Origin: Thermosipho sp. (in: thermotogales)
Lineage (GTDB): Bacteria; Thermotogota; Thermotogae; Thermotogales; Fervidobacteriaceae
Assembly (NCBI GenBank): GCA_017656335.1
Contig: JACDOA010000003.1
Coordinates: forward strand, 50,358 to 114,357
Direction: 5' to 3'
DNA: 64,000 bases
Part shown: positions 28,767 to 38,107 of the stretch, one piece after another
Layout of the letters: the number at the start of each line of letters is the position of its first letter
Position numbering within the stretch: the stretch's first letter is position 1
Translations under genes and position numbers: made by a program
Notes under the pieces: generated by a model
What the model was told of the DNA's origin: nothing
Database searches by the model: none
What the model saw: only the letters and a program-made list of their open reading frames with translations

Positions 28767-29790
28767 TTGAATTTTCTCCTTTGATTAAACCATGTTTTTC
28801 CCGAAGTCTAAATTCAATTTCATCAAGAAGTTCTGGATGAGCAACCAAATACTCGATAGAATTATTCTTTCCTTGACCAAGAGAATGTTCAGTACCACTC
28901 AGATCAATATATGAGAACCAGCTTCCTCGTCTCGAAATCAAATCTTCATCCACAGCAAGATTGAATAATTCATATTCTCTTACAATTCCTTTTCCATATA
29001 TTATATCTACTATAGCTTCTTTGAAAGGTGGAGCAACTTTATTTTTTACAAATTTGACTCTTACTTCATTACCAACATGATCTTTTCCTTCTGTTAATTT
29101 TCCTATGGTTCTTGCTTCTAGTCTCATGGTTGAATAAAACTTCAAAGCAACACCACCAGTTGTTGTCTCAGGATTTCCATACATAACACCAATTTTCATA
29201 CGAGTTTGATTTATAAATATAACAACGGCTTTAGACTTATTTATGTTTCCAGCAAGCTTTCTCAACGCTTGAGACATAAGCCTTGCCTGAAGACCAACCT
29301 GGACATCTCCCATTGAACCTTCAATTTCAGCCCGTGGAACAAGCGCAGCTACAGAATCAATTACAACCAAATCAACTGCATTACTTCTGACAAGTTCGTC
29401 AACAATTTCAAGAGCCTGTTCTCCAAAATCTGGTTGTGCAATAAGTAAATTCGAAACATCAACACCTAAATTTTGAGCATAAACCGGATCAAGTGCATGT
29501 TCAGCGTCAATAAATGCAGCAATTCCACCGTTTTTTTGAGCTGACGCTATTGCATGAAGTGCAATGGTTGTTTTACCACTCGATTCCGGACCATATACTT
29601 CTATTATCCTTCCTCTAGGATAACCCCCAACTCCAGAAGCAATATCAATAGCAACTGAACCACTTGGAATAGTTTCAATATTGGGCACATGAGTATCTTC
29701 GCCCAAAAGCATTATTGAACCTTTTCCATACGTTTTCTCAATTTTACCAATTGCTTTTTTAAGGACTTCCATCTTTTTATTATCACTCAT
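28741..29790 (-). CDS. recA: Recombinase RecA
   Basis: Strand-exchange ATPase for homologous recombination and SOS induction. Walker A GPESSGKT is at residues 67-74; the DNA-binding loop L2 region ([20 protein letters not shown]) and MAW-like [24 protein letters not shown] are intact. Length 349 is typical. It overlaps thpR by eight bases and recX by 26. No SOS box is evident upstream, because it is embedded in an operon. Confidence 0.98.
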   Translation of the reverse strand: MSDNKKMEVLKKAIGKIEKTYGKGSIMLLGEDTHVPNIETIPSGSVAIDIASGVGGYPRGRIIEVYGPESSGKTTIALHAIASAQKNGGIAAFIDAEHALDPVYAQNLGVDVSNLLIAQPDFGEQALEIVDELVRSNAVDLVVIDSVAALVPRAEIEGSMGDVQVGLQARLMSQALRKLAGNINKSKAVVIFINQTRMKIGVMYGNPETTTGGVALKFYSTMRLEARTIGKLTEGKDHVGNEVRVKFVKNKVAPPFKEAIVDIIYGKGIVREYELFNLAVDEDLISRRGSWFSYIDLSGTEHSLGQGKNNSIEYLVAHPELLDEIEFRLREKHGLIKGENSSEEEKSKE

Positions 29791-30352
29791 TTTTCATCAA
29801 ACCTCCTTCAAATTTGACCCTATAAAGCCATTTATAGATCGGACCAGCCGGTGTTAAATTAGATGAATAAATTGTTATACTATCTACTGGAACAGTTATT
29901 TTCGGAGTTGAAATATCCTCGATTAAATTTTCCCAGCGTTCTGGACTATATTTTACTCTACCCAAAGTAATATGTGGGACAAAATTCCCCTGATCATCAA
30001 AAGGAACTCTCAATTTTTTCATTTCAGACCTCATTTCCAAATAAAGAGTTTGTAATGCTTTATTTTGCATCACTTTTAAGAAAAAAACTCGAGGTCTGTT
30101 TTTAAATCTAAAAAATCCAAACCCTGATACATCAAAAGAAAACGAAGGAAATCCTGCGAGCCTTCTATGAAATCGCTCCGCAAGATTATCAATTAAAGAC
30201 TCTTTTACATCTCCCAAAAAAAACAAAGTTAAATGCATATTTTCAGGTTTCACCCAAGATGCTTTAAAACCCATTCTCATAAGCTTAGATATAGTTTCTT
30301 CAGCAATGTCTTTTACCTCTGAATTTATATCTAATGCTATAAACGTCCGCAT
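29783..30352 (-). CDS. thpR: RNA 2',3'-cyclic phosphodiesterase (ThpR/LigT)
   Basis: Two-histidine phosphoesterase acting on 2',3'-cyclic RNA ends. Both HxT motifs are visible: HLT at residues 40-42 and HIT at 127-129. Length 189 is typical. It lies between pgsA and recA, with tight spacing on both sides; thpR-recA neighbourhoods occur in several bacterial groups. Confidence 0.93.
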   Translation of the reverse strand: MRTFIALDINSEVKDIAEETISKLMRMGFKASWVKPENMHLTLFFLGDVKESLIDNLAERFHRRLAGFPSFSFDVSGFGFFRFKNRPRVFFLKVMQNKALQTLYLEMRSEMKKLRVPFDDQGNFVPHITLGRVKYSPERWENLIEDISTPKITVPVDSITIYSSNLTPAGPIYKWLYRVKFEGGLMKNE

Positions 30353-30356
30353 TTGC

Positions 30357-30893
30357 TCACCCCTTTAAAACATGGCTATTTTGGACTATATAAATAAGTC
30401 CTGAAAGTATGGTAAACCCGGCTACAAAATACCCAACAAATTCATTAAAAAGAAACAAATTTGGAAAGTGCAAGATTTGAAGAAATAACCCCACGATCCA
30501 AACTATCTGAGAAATTGTCTTTAATTTTCCAAAATAATTTGCTGCAATCACTTGTCCACCACTTGCTGCTGCCATACGAATTGTACTTACTAAAGTATCA
30601 CGGAAAATTATAACAATTAAAATCCAACTCTGGATTAAACCTAGTTGTACAAAAACAATCAAAATACTAGTTACCAAAATCTTATCACTCATTTGATCAA
30701 ATATCTTCCCAAAATTACTCACTTGGTTCAATTTTCTTGCAAAATAACCGTCAAGATAATCACTAAAAGAGGCAAGTAAAAATAAAATAAAAGCAGCCAT
30801 ATACCAATTTTGTAGCAAAAACCAGACAATAAAAATAGTTAAAATAACCCTTACCCAAGTAATTGTATTAGGGATGTTTAAAGATTTATTCAT
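30357..30893 (-). CDS. pgsA: CDP-diacylglycerol-glycerol-3-phosphate 3-phosphatidyltransferase
   Basis: Makes phosphatidylglycerophosphate, the committed step to phosphatidylglycerol. The CDP-alcohol phosphotransferase signature is visible in SDYLDGYFARKLNQVSNFG followed by KIFDQMSDK, giving the DxxDG..AR..G...D...D pattern. About five membrane helices. I use the ATG at 30893 with AGGAGTG ten bases ahead; it overlaps rimO by eight bases. Confidence 0.92.
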   Translation of the reverse strand: MNKSLNIPNTITWVRVILTIFIVWFLLQNWYMAAFILFLLASFSDYLDGYFARKLNQVSNFGKIFDQMSDKILVTSILIVFVQLGLIQSWILIVIIFRDTLVSTIRMAAASGGQVIAANYFGKLKTISQIVWIVGLFLQILHFPNLFLFNEFVGYFVAGFTILSGLIYIVQNSHVLKG

Positions 30894-32175
30894 CGACAAG
30901 CACTCCTTCTAAATCGTATGTGTCTGCTTCGGTAATTTTAACTCTGTAAAACCCCTTTTTAAATTCTCCCTTAACAAAAATATTAGCATCTATTTCTGGA
31001 GCATCCATATAGGTTCTTCCAATTAAAACCCCGTATTCCTCATCATCAAATAAAACATCAAAAATTTTTCCTATCAATTTATTGTTTCTCTCAAAAGAAA
31101 TTTCTGATTGAACCTCCATCAAAATATTTAATCTTTCACGAGCAACTTCTTCACTTACTTTGTCCTCCAACCTGAAAGAAGGAGCTTCTTCTTCATCTGA
31201 ATACAAAAAAGCTCCAAGTCTATCAAATCTTACCTCTTTTACAAATTCCAATAATTTCTCAAAGTCTTTATCAGATTCACCTGGAAAGCCAATGATAATA
31301 CTAGTTCTAATTATAGCATCACTATATCTTTTTCTTATCTTGGAGATTAGCTGTTTCAATTGTTTTGCGTTCTTTGCTCGATTCATTAGTTTTAAAATTT
31401 TACTACTTCCATGTTGGACAGGAATATCAAAATATTTTAAAACTTTTGGATAAGAAAAAGCTTCAATAATTTTATCATTTATATGGTCCGGGTGCAAATA
31501 CATAACTCTTATCCAAAAATCTCCGTTAATTTCATTTAATTTACTTAACAACTCTGGTAAAGCCTGTTTTTGATATAAATCTATTCCATACCCTGTGGTA
31601 TCTTGAGCTACCAGTATAATTTCTTTTTTTCCTCTGCGTACTAATGTTTCCACTTCCTCCACAATATCTTCTATTTTCCGACTTTTAAAACTACCCTTAA
31701 ACAAGGGAATAGTACAAAAAGAGCATGCTCTATCGCAACCATCAGCAATCTTTACATAAGCATACTGACAGTCATCATCTACTCTATCCTCAAAATCATA
31801 TATGGGATCAGGTTCCTTCAAAATTAATTTATTTTTTGCAATATTTTTTGCTATTTCTTCAGGTTTTACAACACCAAACCAACCATCCACTTCAGGAATT
31901 TCTTTTTCAAGTTCATTTCCATATCTTTGGACTAGACATCCTTTAACAAAAACTTTAAAATCCTTATCTACTTTTTTTCTTTCAACATTTAACAGTATTT
32001 CCTCAATAGATTCTTTCTTAGCTTCTAAAATAAAGCCGCAGGTATCAATTATTATCGCATCAGATTTTTCTAAATCGTCCACTACATTATGTCCATATTT
32101 TTTTAACTTAGCTTTCAAAATAGCACAGTCGGCAACGTTTTTTGGACATCCAAGTACTTCTAAATAAAAATTCAT
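30886..32175 (-). CDS. rimO: Ribosomal protein S12 methylthiotransferase RimO
   Basis: Radical-SAM enzyme adding a methylthio group to an Asp of ribosomal protein S12. The N-terminal UPF0004 cluster cysteines start at LGCPKNVADC; the radical-SAM motif is CDRACSFCTIP (CxxxCxxC) near residue 145; a TRAM-like domain ends the protein. The LGCPKN motif separates RimO from MiaB. Length 429 fits. ATG start, 12 bases after the DUF4416 gene. Confidence 0.94.
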   Translation of the reverse strand: MNFYLEVLGCPKNVADCAILKAKLKKYGHNVVDDLEKSDAIIIDTCGFILEAKKESIEEILLNVERKKVDKDFKVFVKGCLVQRYGNELEKEIPEVDGWFGVVKPEEIAKNIAKNKLILKEPDPIYDFEDRVDDDCQYAYVKIADGCDRACSFCTIPLFKGSFKSRKIEDIVEEVETLVRRGKKEIILVAQDTTGYGIDLYQKQALPELLSKLNEINGDFWIRVMYLHPDHINDKIIEAFSYPKVLKYFDIPVQHGSSKILKLMNRAKNAKQLKQLISKIRKRYSDAIIRTSIIIGFPGESDKDFEKLLEFVKEVRFDRLGAFLYSDEEEAPSFRLEDKVSEEVARERLNILMEVQSEISFERNNKLIGKIFDVLFDDEEYGVLIGRTYMDAPEIDANIFVKGEFKKGFYRVKITEADTYDLEGVLVDE

Positions 32176-32187
32176 ATTCCTTTTCCC

Positions 32188-32727
32188 TCACTTTAAGTAT
32201 CTTTTTCTTTTTTCCAAATAAATTAATCTAATCTTTTCAAGTTCTTTTTTATATTCATCTTCTTTATAATTTGGATATGTGAAATCGTAGTCTTTCCATC
32301 TCCCATTAATATACATTAAAGTCGGTTCAGCATAAATTCCTTTACCAATGTAAATCCTATGTGGCCACATCTTTGTAGTAGCGAGTACAAATTGCATATG
32401 ATGTATATAACCGGGATCAATGTTAAATCTTCTGTTTCCATTAACTGCAAATTTTTGTTCAATTTCATTTGTAATGTTTTTGATATCGGCAAGCTGGTAC
32501 GGATGTATCAATCTTTCAAAACTAATTAAAATACCTTTTACTCCTTCTCCCATTTCTTTGTTATAGTACAGTGTATATTTTTCAAAATCTAAAATATCAG
32601 AGATATAATCAATTGATCCAAATGCTTTTATTAATGTATCTTTCACTTCTTGAAACCAATACTCGACATACGAAGAGAAAAAAAACATAACTAAATTTAC
32701 AAGTTCAACTCTTCTTATTTTTCCCAC
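32188..32727 (-). CDS. DUF4416 family protein
   Basis: A 179-residue protein matching the DUF4416 family as I recall it, with the pattern FNIDPGYIHHMQFVLATTK and RIYIGKGIYAEPTLMY. The family has no established function, although some members are labelled GTP-binding without a P-loop; none is visible here. GTG start inside the end of the HTH gene (13-base overlap) behind GGTGGTGA. It lies in the unit that continues to rimO and pgsA. Confidence 0.72.
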   Translation of the reverse strand: MGKIRRVELVNLVMFFFSSYVEYWFQEVKDTLIKAFGSIDYISDILDFEKYTLYYNKEMGEGVKGILISFERLIHPYQLADIKNITNEIEQKFAVNGNRRFNIDPGYIHHMQFVLATTKMWPHRIYIGKGIYAEPTLMYINGRWKDYDFTYPNYKEDEYKKELEKIRLIYLEKRKRYLK

Positions 32728-33278
32728 TTTATCACCACCCGGTATTCATCCATCAAGATCCTTTTGACCTTGTTATCTATTTTCGTAAACAAAGCAGGTC
32801 CTTTTACATAATATTCTCCTTCATTTAATTTTGCTTCTTTTACAACTTCCCCATTTATTTCAATACTACTGTCTATTGATCTTACACTAACAAGAGGTGA
32901 ATTTAAAACTCTTAAAAATAAAAAAAGAGAAGCTAAAAACAAAAACAAGGATAATACAGATAAAACTAAATAAGGAGCTAAATATTTCAAACTTTTCTTT
33001 TTTGCTATTTTTTTCTTTTCAACAACTTCATTTTTAGTTTCTCCTTTGCCCTCTAAATATAAAGAAACTAAATCTTCTTCAATATCCAAAAAATCTTTCA
33101 ATTTTTTCAGATGATGTTTAATATAAATTTCTGGTCCATTAAATTCACCATTTAAATAATTTTGTAGGGTAATTTTATCGATACCCAACTTTATTGAAAT
33201 ATGCAATAAAGAAAAGTTAGAGGAATTAACCTCTTTTTTTAAAATCTCTGATAGAATTTCCCATGCCTTTTTTTCCAT
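32715..33278 (-). CDS. Membrane-anchored helix-turn-helix protein, RodZ-like layout
   Basis: About 187 residues: an N-terminal HTH-like region (ISIKLGIDKITLQNYLNGEF), a basic stretch, one membrane helix (about residues 98-122) and an outside domain of about 65 residues. The order HTH-basic-TM-external is that of RodZ, the cell-shape protein, but similarity is weak, so I treat this as structural analogy. The ATG at 33278 lies only about five bases from the predicted transcription start and has no ribosome site, so the mRNA may be leaderless. Confidence 0.6.
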   Translation of the reverse strand: MEKKAWEILSEILKKEVNSSNFSLLHISIKLGIDKITLQNYLNGEFNGPEIYIKHHLKKLKDFLDIEEDLVSLYLEGKGETKNEVVEKKKIAKKKSLKYLAPYLVLSVLSLFLFLASLFLFLRVLNSPLVSVRSIDSSIEINGEVVKEAKLNEGEYYVKGPALFTKIDNKVKRILMDEYRVVIKWEK

Positions 33279-33289
33279 AATCAATTTAT

Positions 33290-33319
33290 ATTATACTCTA
33301 ATTACACTACTATGTGCAA
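33290..33319 (-). promoter_or_regulatory. Promoter of the HTH-DUF4416-rimO-pgsA-recA unit
   Basis: Minus-strand TTGCAC (33319-33314), 18-base spacer, TATAAT (33295-33290). The first ATG follows the -10 by 11 bases. Confidence 0.65.
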
Positions 33320-33324
33320 GCTTG

Positions 33325-35430
33325 TTATTTATGATAAATAATCTTTAAAAGAGTTGGCAAAAGAGTTAAGCTCAAAAATGAACTTGTAAGCATTGATATC
33401 CATGTAATCTCAACAAAATATTCATGAAATTTAAATGGAGAAAGTAGCAAAACAGAAAATCCTATTGCCAGTCCAAGAGCATTTGCTAAAATAGGTTTTG
33501 ATGTTGTAGAAAACGTGTTTTTTATAGCTAAATCAAGATCTTTAAATTTCTTATAGTTATATCCAAAATTTTCCACAAAATGAATTGCATAATCTATTCC
33601 AACTCCTACAACAATACTCCCCATAGTCGCAGTAATAATACTTAATTTTATTCTGGCATAACCCATAAATCCAAAAAGTACTATTAAAGTTAAACTGATT
33701 GGAATAATAGAAACAAAAGCTTTCTTCAAATTTTTAAATCTAATCAGAACTATAATAAACACAAGAAAAACAGCCAGAATCAATGATTTAATTTGCTGAG
33801 GTATGATAACTTCGTTCATTTCTTTCATAATATATGGAACACCAGTTACTTTCAAGGGTTCTTCTACATTACTTTCTATTTTATTCAAACTTTCTTTTGA
33901 AATTTCAGGTGGAAAGATCAAAACTCTCCCGGCTTTCCTTTCTCGATCTAAGAAATTTTCATAGACACTAGGAATTAAATTTAAGAGTATTCTAGCTTGA
34001 CCAATATTTTGAGGATAACCTTCTCTTTTTAATATTTTTTCGTTAATATTTGAAACAAGATCGTAGAAAGATATTACTTTATTCCCATTATTTCTCAAAG
34101 TTTCTTCAATTTGCAATACTTTATTTGCAAACGAAGGTTCAATTGGATCAAAACTAGTTTCAAAATACGCATATACGGGAACAGAAATCCCAAAAACATT
34201 TTGAATTTTATCCATGTTTTTCTTTACTTCAGTTGTATTTTTATACATATCAATCATATAAAATTCTGTGTTTAACATGTATAAACCTGGTAAAAATACT
34301 ATTAATAAAAGAAGGGAAACTATAATAGATTTTTTACCTAAGAAACTTTCAAAAAAACTGGATATTCTACTTTCCTGTTTAGTTGCTTTTAGCTCACTAT
34401 TTAGCAAAATTATTGGTAAAAAGAGCCATGTAGCAATTCCAGCAAAAGAAATTCCTATACTACTAATAAGAGCCATTTCTGCCAGTGATTCGGAATTTAT
34501 AAAAGATAAAGATAAAAATCCAACAACAGTTGTAACAGTTGTCAAAATCATCGCAACACCTGTGCTTCTCAATGTTTCGATTAGCGCATCGTCTTTTTTT
34601 CTATTTTCTTTTAAATCAAGAAAATGTGAAACAAAATGGAGACCATCAGCACTTCCCATTACAATGGTAAAAATCGGCGCTAAAATTGTTAAGATTGAAA
34701 TTTCTCCTTTATACCATCCTAGAAACCCCATTGTCCACAATGCACCTATTCCAGCTGGGAAAACAGAGAAAAAAGTAGCCTTCATGCTTCCTAAACGCCA
34801 TTTAAATACTAAAAATACTGTAATTATTGCAGCAGGTGGAAGTGTAAAAATTAAGAAAATTAAATAATCAAAGATTTTTTCTTCTAGATATCTAGTACCT
34901 CCAAAATAATGTGGCATATCTTGTAAAACTTTATCCAATTCTTTTAAAATTTTCTTTTCAGAAGGAACTACATAGAACATTACATAATATTTCCCATCTT
35001 TTTTAGTTATATTGTCAGTTTCGATCATACTAAGAAAATTAACAACATACTTATAATTTTCCTGATTAATTTCAGAAACATCAATTTTTTTAAAACCTAT
35101 TGGAATTTCTTCTGGAATAGGCGATATAACATTTAATACGCCATCTAAATTTTTGAGTTTTTCTTCTACATTTCTGATTTTTTTTAGTCCATCAATCGAA
35201 TATGGATCTTCATCCAATTCTATAACTACATTGAATTGATCGTTGGACTGAAAAATTTCTTCCATTCTATCCAAGATTTTCATGTATTTTGAATTTTTAG
35301 ACATAAATAATGTATAATCAGCGTTAATTCTAATTTTAAAAAGTCCAACAAAAAAGACTATGTTTAAAATTATTAGTAATATTAAAAATCGCTTGCCATA
35401 TTTCTTAAAAAATTCAACATATGTTTTCAT
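33325..35430 (-). CDS. MMPL/RND superfamily exporter-like membrane protein
   Basis: A 701-residue protein with the RND duplication: an N-terminal helix, a large external loop, a block of about six helices, then the same again. The second block has GSIVVGVGIDYAIHFVENF and the first ILAPIFTIVMGSADGLHFVSHF, the family's GxxxDYxxH-like motif in helix four. Members export lipids or hopanoids or act without known substrate. It overlaps holA by four bases (ATGA) with GGAGGTT upstream. Confidence 0.87.
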   Translation of the reverse strand: MKTYVEFFKKYGKRFLILLIILNIVFFVGLFKIRINADYTLFMSKNSKYMKILDRMEEIFQSNDQFNVVIELDEDPYSIDGLKKIRNVEEKLKNLDGVLNVISPIPEEIPIGFKKIDVSEINQENYKYVVNFLSMIETDNITKKDGKYYVMFYVVPSEKKILKELDKVLQDMPHYFGGTRYLEEKIFDYLIFLIFTLPPAAIITVFLVFKWRLGSMKATFFSVFPAGIGALWTMGFLGWYKGEISILTILAPIFTIVMGSADGLHFVSHFLDLKENRKKDDALIETLRSTGVAMILTTVTTVVGFLSLSFINSESLAEMALISSIGISFAGIATWLFLPIILLNSELKATKQESRISSFFESFLGKKSIIVSLLLLIVFLPGLYMLNTEFYMIDMYKNTTEVKKNMDKIQNVFGISVPVYAYFETSFDPIEPSFANKVLQIEETLRNNGNKVISFYDLVSNINEKILKREGYPQNIGQARILLNLIPSVYENFLDRERKAGRVLIFPPEISKESLNKIESNVEEPLKVTGVPYIMKEMNEVIIPQQIKSLILAVFLVFIIVLIRFKNLKKAFVSIIPISLTLIVLFGFMGYARIKLSIITATMGSIVVGVGIDYAIHFVENFGYNYKKFKDLDLAIKNTFSTTSKPILANALGLAIGFSVLLLSPFKFHEYFVEITWISMLTSSFLSLTLLPTLLKIIYHK

Positions 35431-36377
35431 TTTCCAACCTCCTCAAGGATGTGTTTTATAAAATCTATTAACTCAACCTTAAAAATTCCTCCTAATTTTA
35501 TTGATCTATCGATTGAAAATATTCTTTTTATTATTTCTTTTAAAATCTCAGGATTATAAACACCTAAATGATTTAATGGAATAAAATTCTGATCTTTAAA
35601 TTTAAAACCAAGAAATCTAGCTATTTTTGAGGTATTTTTTATGCCCAGTTCCTTAGCAATTTGAACTATTTCAACCCATTTGAATTTTTCCTTGTAGTTT
35701 ACATTTAATACCAAATCAAAAAGCATGATGAAATGTTTCGACAAAGCACCAGTAACTATCACAGGTTCGTAATCTTTTAAAATATCATCCAACATAGCGA
35801 AAACTTCTTTTTTCCTTTCTGAAATCATAAAACAAAATTCGTCTAGTTTTGAAACGGTATATTTATGTACATAATTTTTTATACCGTTAACATTTAAAGT
35901 AACGTTTAGTACTTTTAACTTTCTTATTTCATTGTATAAAGCAAGCTCATTTGGTCCAACAATTTCAAAAAGATATTCAGGAACATCTATCTCATGTTTC
36001 AAAGATTCCCTATTCAAAAGTTCTTCAATGTATTTTATCCATTTACTTTTTTCCCATGGATTTGGAACAGTAAAACTCCGTAATTCAATTTTTTTTGAAA
36101 GTTGTTTTTCTGTTCTTAAAAACACAGTTATATTATCTGGAATATTTAATTCTAACACTTTCCTTTTTTCGGCTGCTTTCCAGTTATCAAAATCAACTAG
36201 ATCAATAACACTTTTAGGAGAAAAGAGACTAATATTAGTGCTCTTTTCAATAATTATATCGACTTTATCATTATCATCAGAATAAAGTCTGATATATTCA
36301 ATGTTATTATTCAGAAAACTTTTTACATAAAATTCCTTTCCCAATTGTGAATTTCCATATAAATTAATAAGAGGCAT
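35427..36377 (-). CDS. holA: DNA polymerase III delta subunit
   Basis: Clamp-loader subunit that opens the beta clamp. The protein is divergent but shows the delta-type collar region (PEYLFEIVGPNELALYNEIRKL) and the C-terminal IFSIDRSIKLG pattern of HolA. The N-terminal AAA-like domain lacks Walker motifs, as expected for delta. Length 316 is normal. ATG after GAGGTGA; its promoter is back-to-back with that of the radical-SAM operon. Confidence 0.8.
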   Translation of the reverse strand: MPLINLYGNSQLGKEFYVKSFLNNNIEYIRLYSDDNDKVDIIIEKSTNISLFSPKSVIDLVDFDNWKAAEKRKVLELNIPDNITVFLRTEKQLSKKIELRSFTVPNPWEKSKWIKYIEELLNRESLKHEIDVPEYLFEIVGPNELALYNEIRKLKVLNVTLNVNGIKNYVHKYTVSKLDEFCFMISERKKEVFAMLDDILKDYEPVIVTGALSKHFIMLFDLVLNVNYKEKFKWVEIVQIAKELGIKNTSKIARFLGFKFKDQNFIPLNHLGVYNPEILKEIIKRIFSIDRSIKLGGIFKVELIDFIKHILEEVGK

Positions 36378-36415
36378 CCAATCACCTCATTTATTCAAAA
36401 TAATTAGCTTTAATA

Positions 36416-36443
36416 ATTTTATCATAAATTTTTGTTGTATAAT
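36416..36443. promoter_or_regulatory. Divergent promoter pair, holA (minus) and radical-SAM operon (plus)
   Basis: Minus strand: extended -10 TGATAAAAT (36424-36416). Plus strand: TATAAT at 36438-36443. Neither has a convincing -35; the two start regions lie about 20 bases apart. Confidence 0.5.
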
Positions 36444-36478
36444 TAAAAGAAAGAAAATCTAAGAGGATGGAGGAAAAT

Positions 36479-37339
36479 ATGCTGGATGATTGTACACTTT
36501 GCCCAAGAAATTGTAAAATAAATAGACATAAACAAAAAGGAATATGTGGAGTTAAAGATAAAATTCTTGTTAGTAATATTCTTCTCCATAAAGGTGAAGA
36601 ACCTCCAATTTCCGGAGAAAATGGAGCAGGTATTGTATTTTTTTCTGGATGCCCTATGAAATGTATATATTGTCAAAATATGGGGTTTTCTCAAAAAGGA
36701 ATAGGAATGGAAATATCAATTGAAAAGCTTGCAGAAGCTTTTTTGATTCTTCAAGAAAACGGGGCTCATACTCTAGATCTTGTAACCCCAAGTCCTCATG
36801 TTGTAGGAATAATTGAAGCTTTAAAAATTGCCAGAAAAAAAGGATTTAATCTTCCAGTTGTTTATAATACTTCAAGTTATGAAAAAGTAGAGACTCTCAA
36901 ATTAGTAGAAAGCTATGTTGATATTTATTTAGCAGATATAAGATATACCAGTTCTCACTATGGTGAAATATACTCAAAAGTCGATAATTACTGGGAAATA
37001 GCACAAAAAGCCATAAAAGAAATGTACAGACAGGTTGGCCCATACAGTAATAAAAAAAGAAAAGGTTTAATAATAAGAATTCTTGTTATGCCAAACAAAA
37101 TTTCTGGACATTTTGAAGCTTTAAGATTTGTTGCAAATCTTGACCCAGAAATCCCTATATCTTTAATGTCCCAATATATGCCTGTTTTTGGAGCAAAAAA
37201 TGATCCTTTTATTGGAAGAAAAATAACAAATGCAGAATACCAAGAGGCTATTGAATATATGGAAATTTTAGGGTTAAAGGGATGGATTCAAACAAATGAA
37301 AAAGAAAAAATTACAACAAAGGCAGTGAATTGGCAATGA
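36479..37339 (+). CDS. Radical-SAM protein, PflX-like
   Basis: An N-terminal cysteine cluster (CTLCPRNC, then GICGV) precedes the radical-SAM motif CPMKCIYCQN (CxxxCxxC) at about residue 60. This arrangement fits the PflX/PflA-related group (COG1313-like), whose substrates are mostly unknown. The protein is 286 residues. The ATG at 36479 has GGAGG five bases ahead; an ATG 12 bases upstream overlaps that site. It overlaps the next radical-SAM gene by four bases, so the two products may act together. Confidence 0.85.
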   Translation: MLDDCTLCPRNCKINRHKQKGICGVKDKILVSNILLHKGEEPPISGENGAGIVFFSGCPMKCIYCQNMGFSQKGIGMEISIEKLAEAFLILQENGAHTLDLVTPSPHVVGIIEALKIARKKGFNLPVVYNTSSYEKVETLKLVESYVDIYLADIRYTSSHYGEIYSKVDNYWEIAQKAIKEMYRQVGPYSNKKRKGLIIRILVMPNKISGHFEALRFVANLDPEIPISLMSQYMPVFGAKNDPFIGRKITNAEYQEAIEYMEILGLKGWIQTNEKEKITTKAVNWQ

Positions 37340-38106
37340 TTATTGTTAATCCATCTGGAACTTTACCTATTTCTGTTACTAATTCATGTCCAATGAATTG
37401 CAAACATTGTGGTGGAGTTTATATTAAAAGCATGGTTCATATTTCTAATATAGAAAAATATATTGGAAAATATAATTCATTTTTAATTAGTGGTGGTATG
37501 ACAAAAGATGGAATTATTCCTTTTAAACAATATATTCCAAAATTATATGATTTAAAAGAAAAATATAATCTTATTTACAATTTTCATATAGGTTTTCCAA
37601 AAAATCCACCTTACGAAATTGAAAAAGTAGCAGATGTTGTAAGTTTTGATTTTTTCTCTGATAAAGAGGTTCTACAAGAAATATATGGCATTACTAGAAC
37701 TCCTAATGAAATATTAAATTCTGTTTTGCCTTTGAAAACTCCTAAAGTTCCACACGTTACTATAGGTATACTATGTGGAAAAATAACACATGAATTAAGT
37801 AGTATAAAAATTTTAAGCCAATATTTTGATACAATTGTATTGAATATTTTAATTCCAACACGGAAAACGGTATTTGAAAAATGTAGTCCTCCAAAAATAG
37901 ACGAAGTTAAAGATATCTTTAAAGAGGCCAGTAAAAGATTCAAAAGTGTAATACTGGGGTGTATGCATCCCCACGGTAAATACAGAGAAAAACTACTCAA
38001 AAACATCTCAAATTATTTAGATGTTTTTGTAAATTCTGCAAGCAAAGAATTTGATTTTAAAGGATGTTGTTCTCTATTAACGTTAAATAAAGAGAAGGAG
38101 GAATAG
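37336..38106 (+). CDS. Radical-SAM protein, biotin-synthase-like (COG1856-like)
   Basis: The motif CPMNCKHCGG (CxxxCxxC) lies near the N-terminus, around residue 18, and further cysteines sit in LGCMHPHG and the C-terminal GCCSLL, possible auxiliary-cluster ligands. Similar proteins are found in archaea and anaerobes and are annotated as biotin-synthase homologues. Biotin synthase itself is longer and has different auxiliary ligands. ATG in an ATGA overlap with the PflX-like gene. Function unknown; a sulfur-insertion or lipoyl-type role is only a guess. Confidence 0.75.
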   Translation: MIIVNPSGTLPISVTNSCPMNCKHCGGVYIKSMVHISNIEKYIGKYNSFLISGGMTKDGIIPFKQYIPKLYDLKEKYNLIYNFHIGFPKNPPYEIEKVADVVSFDFFSDKEVLQEIYGITRTPNEILNSVLPLKTPKVPHVTIGILCGKITHELSSIKILSQYFDTIVLNILIPTRKTVFEKCSPPKIDEVKDIFKEASKRFKSVILGCMHPHGKYREKLLKNISNYLDVFVNSASKEFDFKGCCSLLTLNKEKEE

Positions 38107-38107
38107 T

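Noticed and set aside
34268..34867. Plus-strand frame of 199 codons
   Set aside because: Antisense shadow of the MMPL protein gene; composition is explained by the codons of the real gene.
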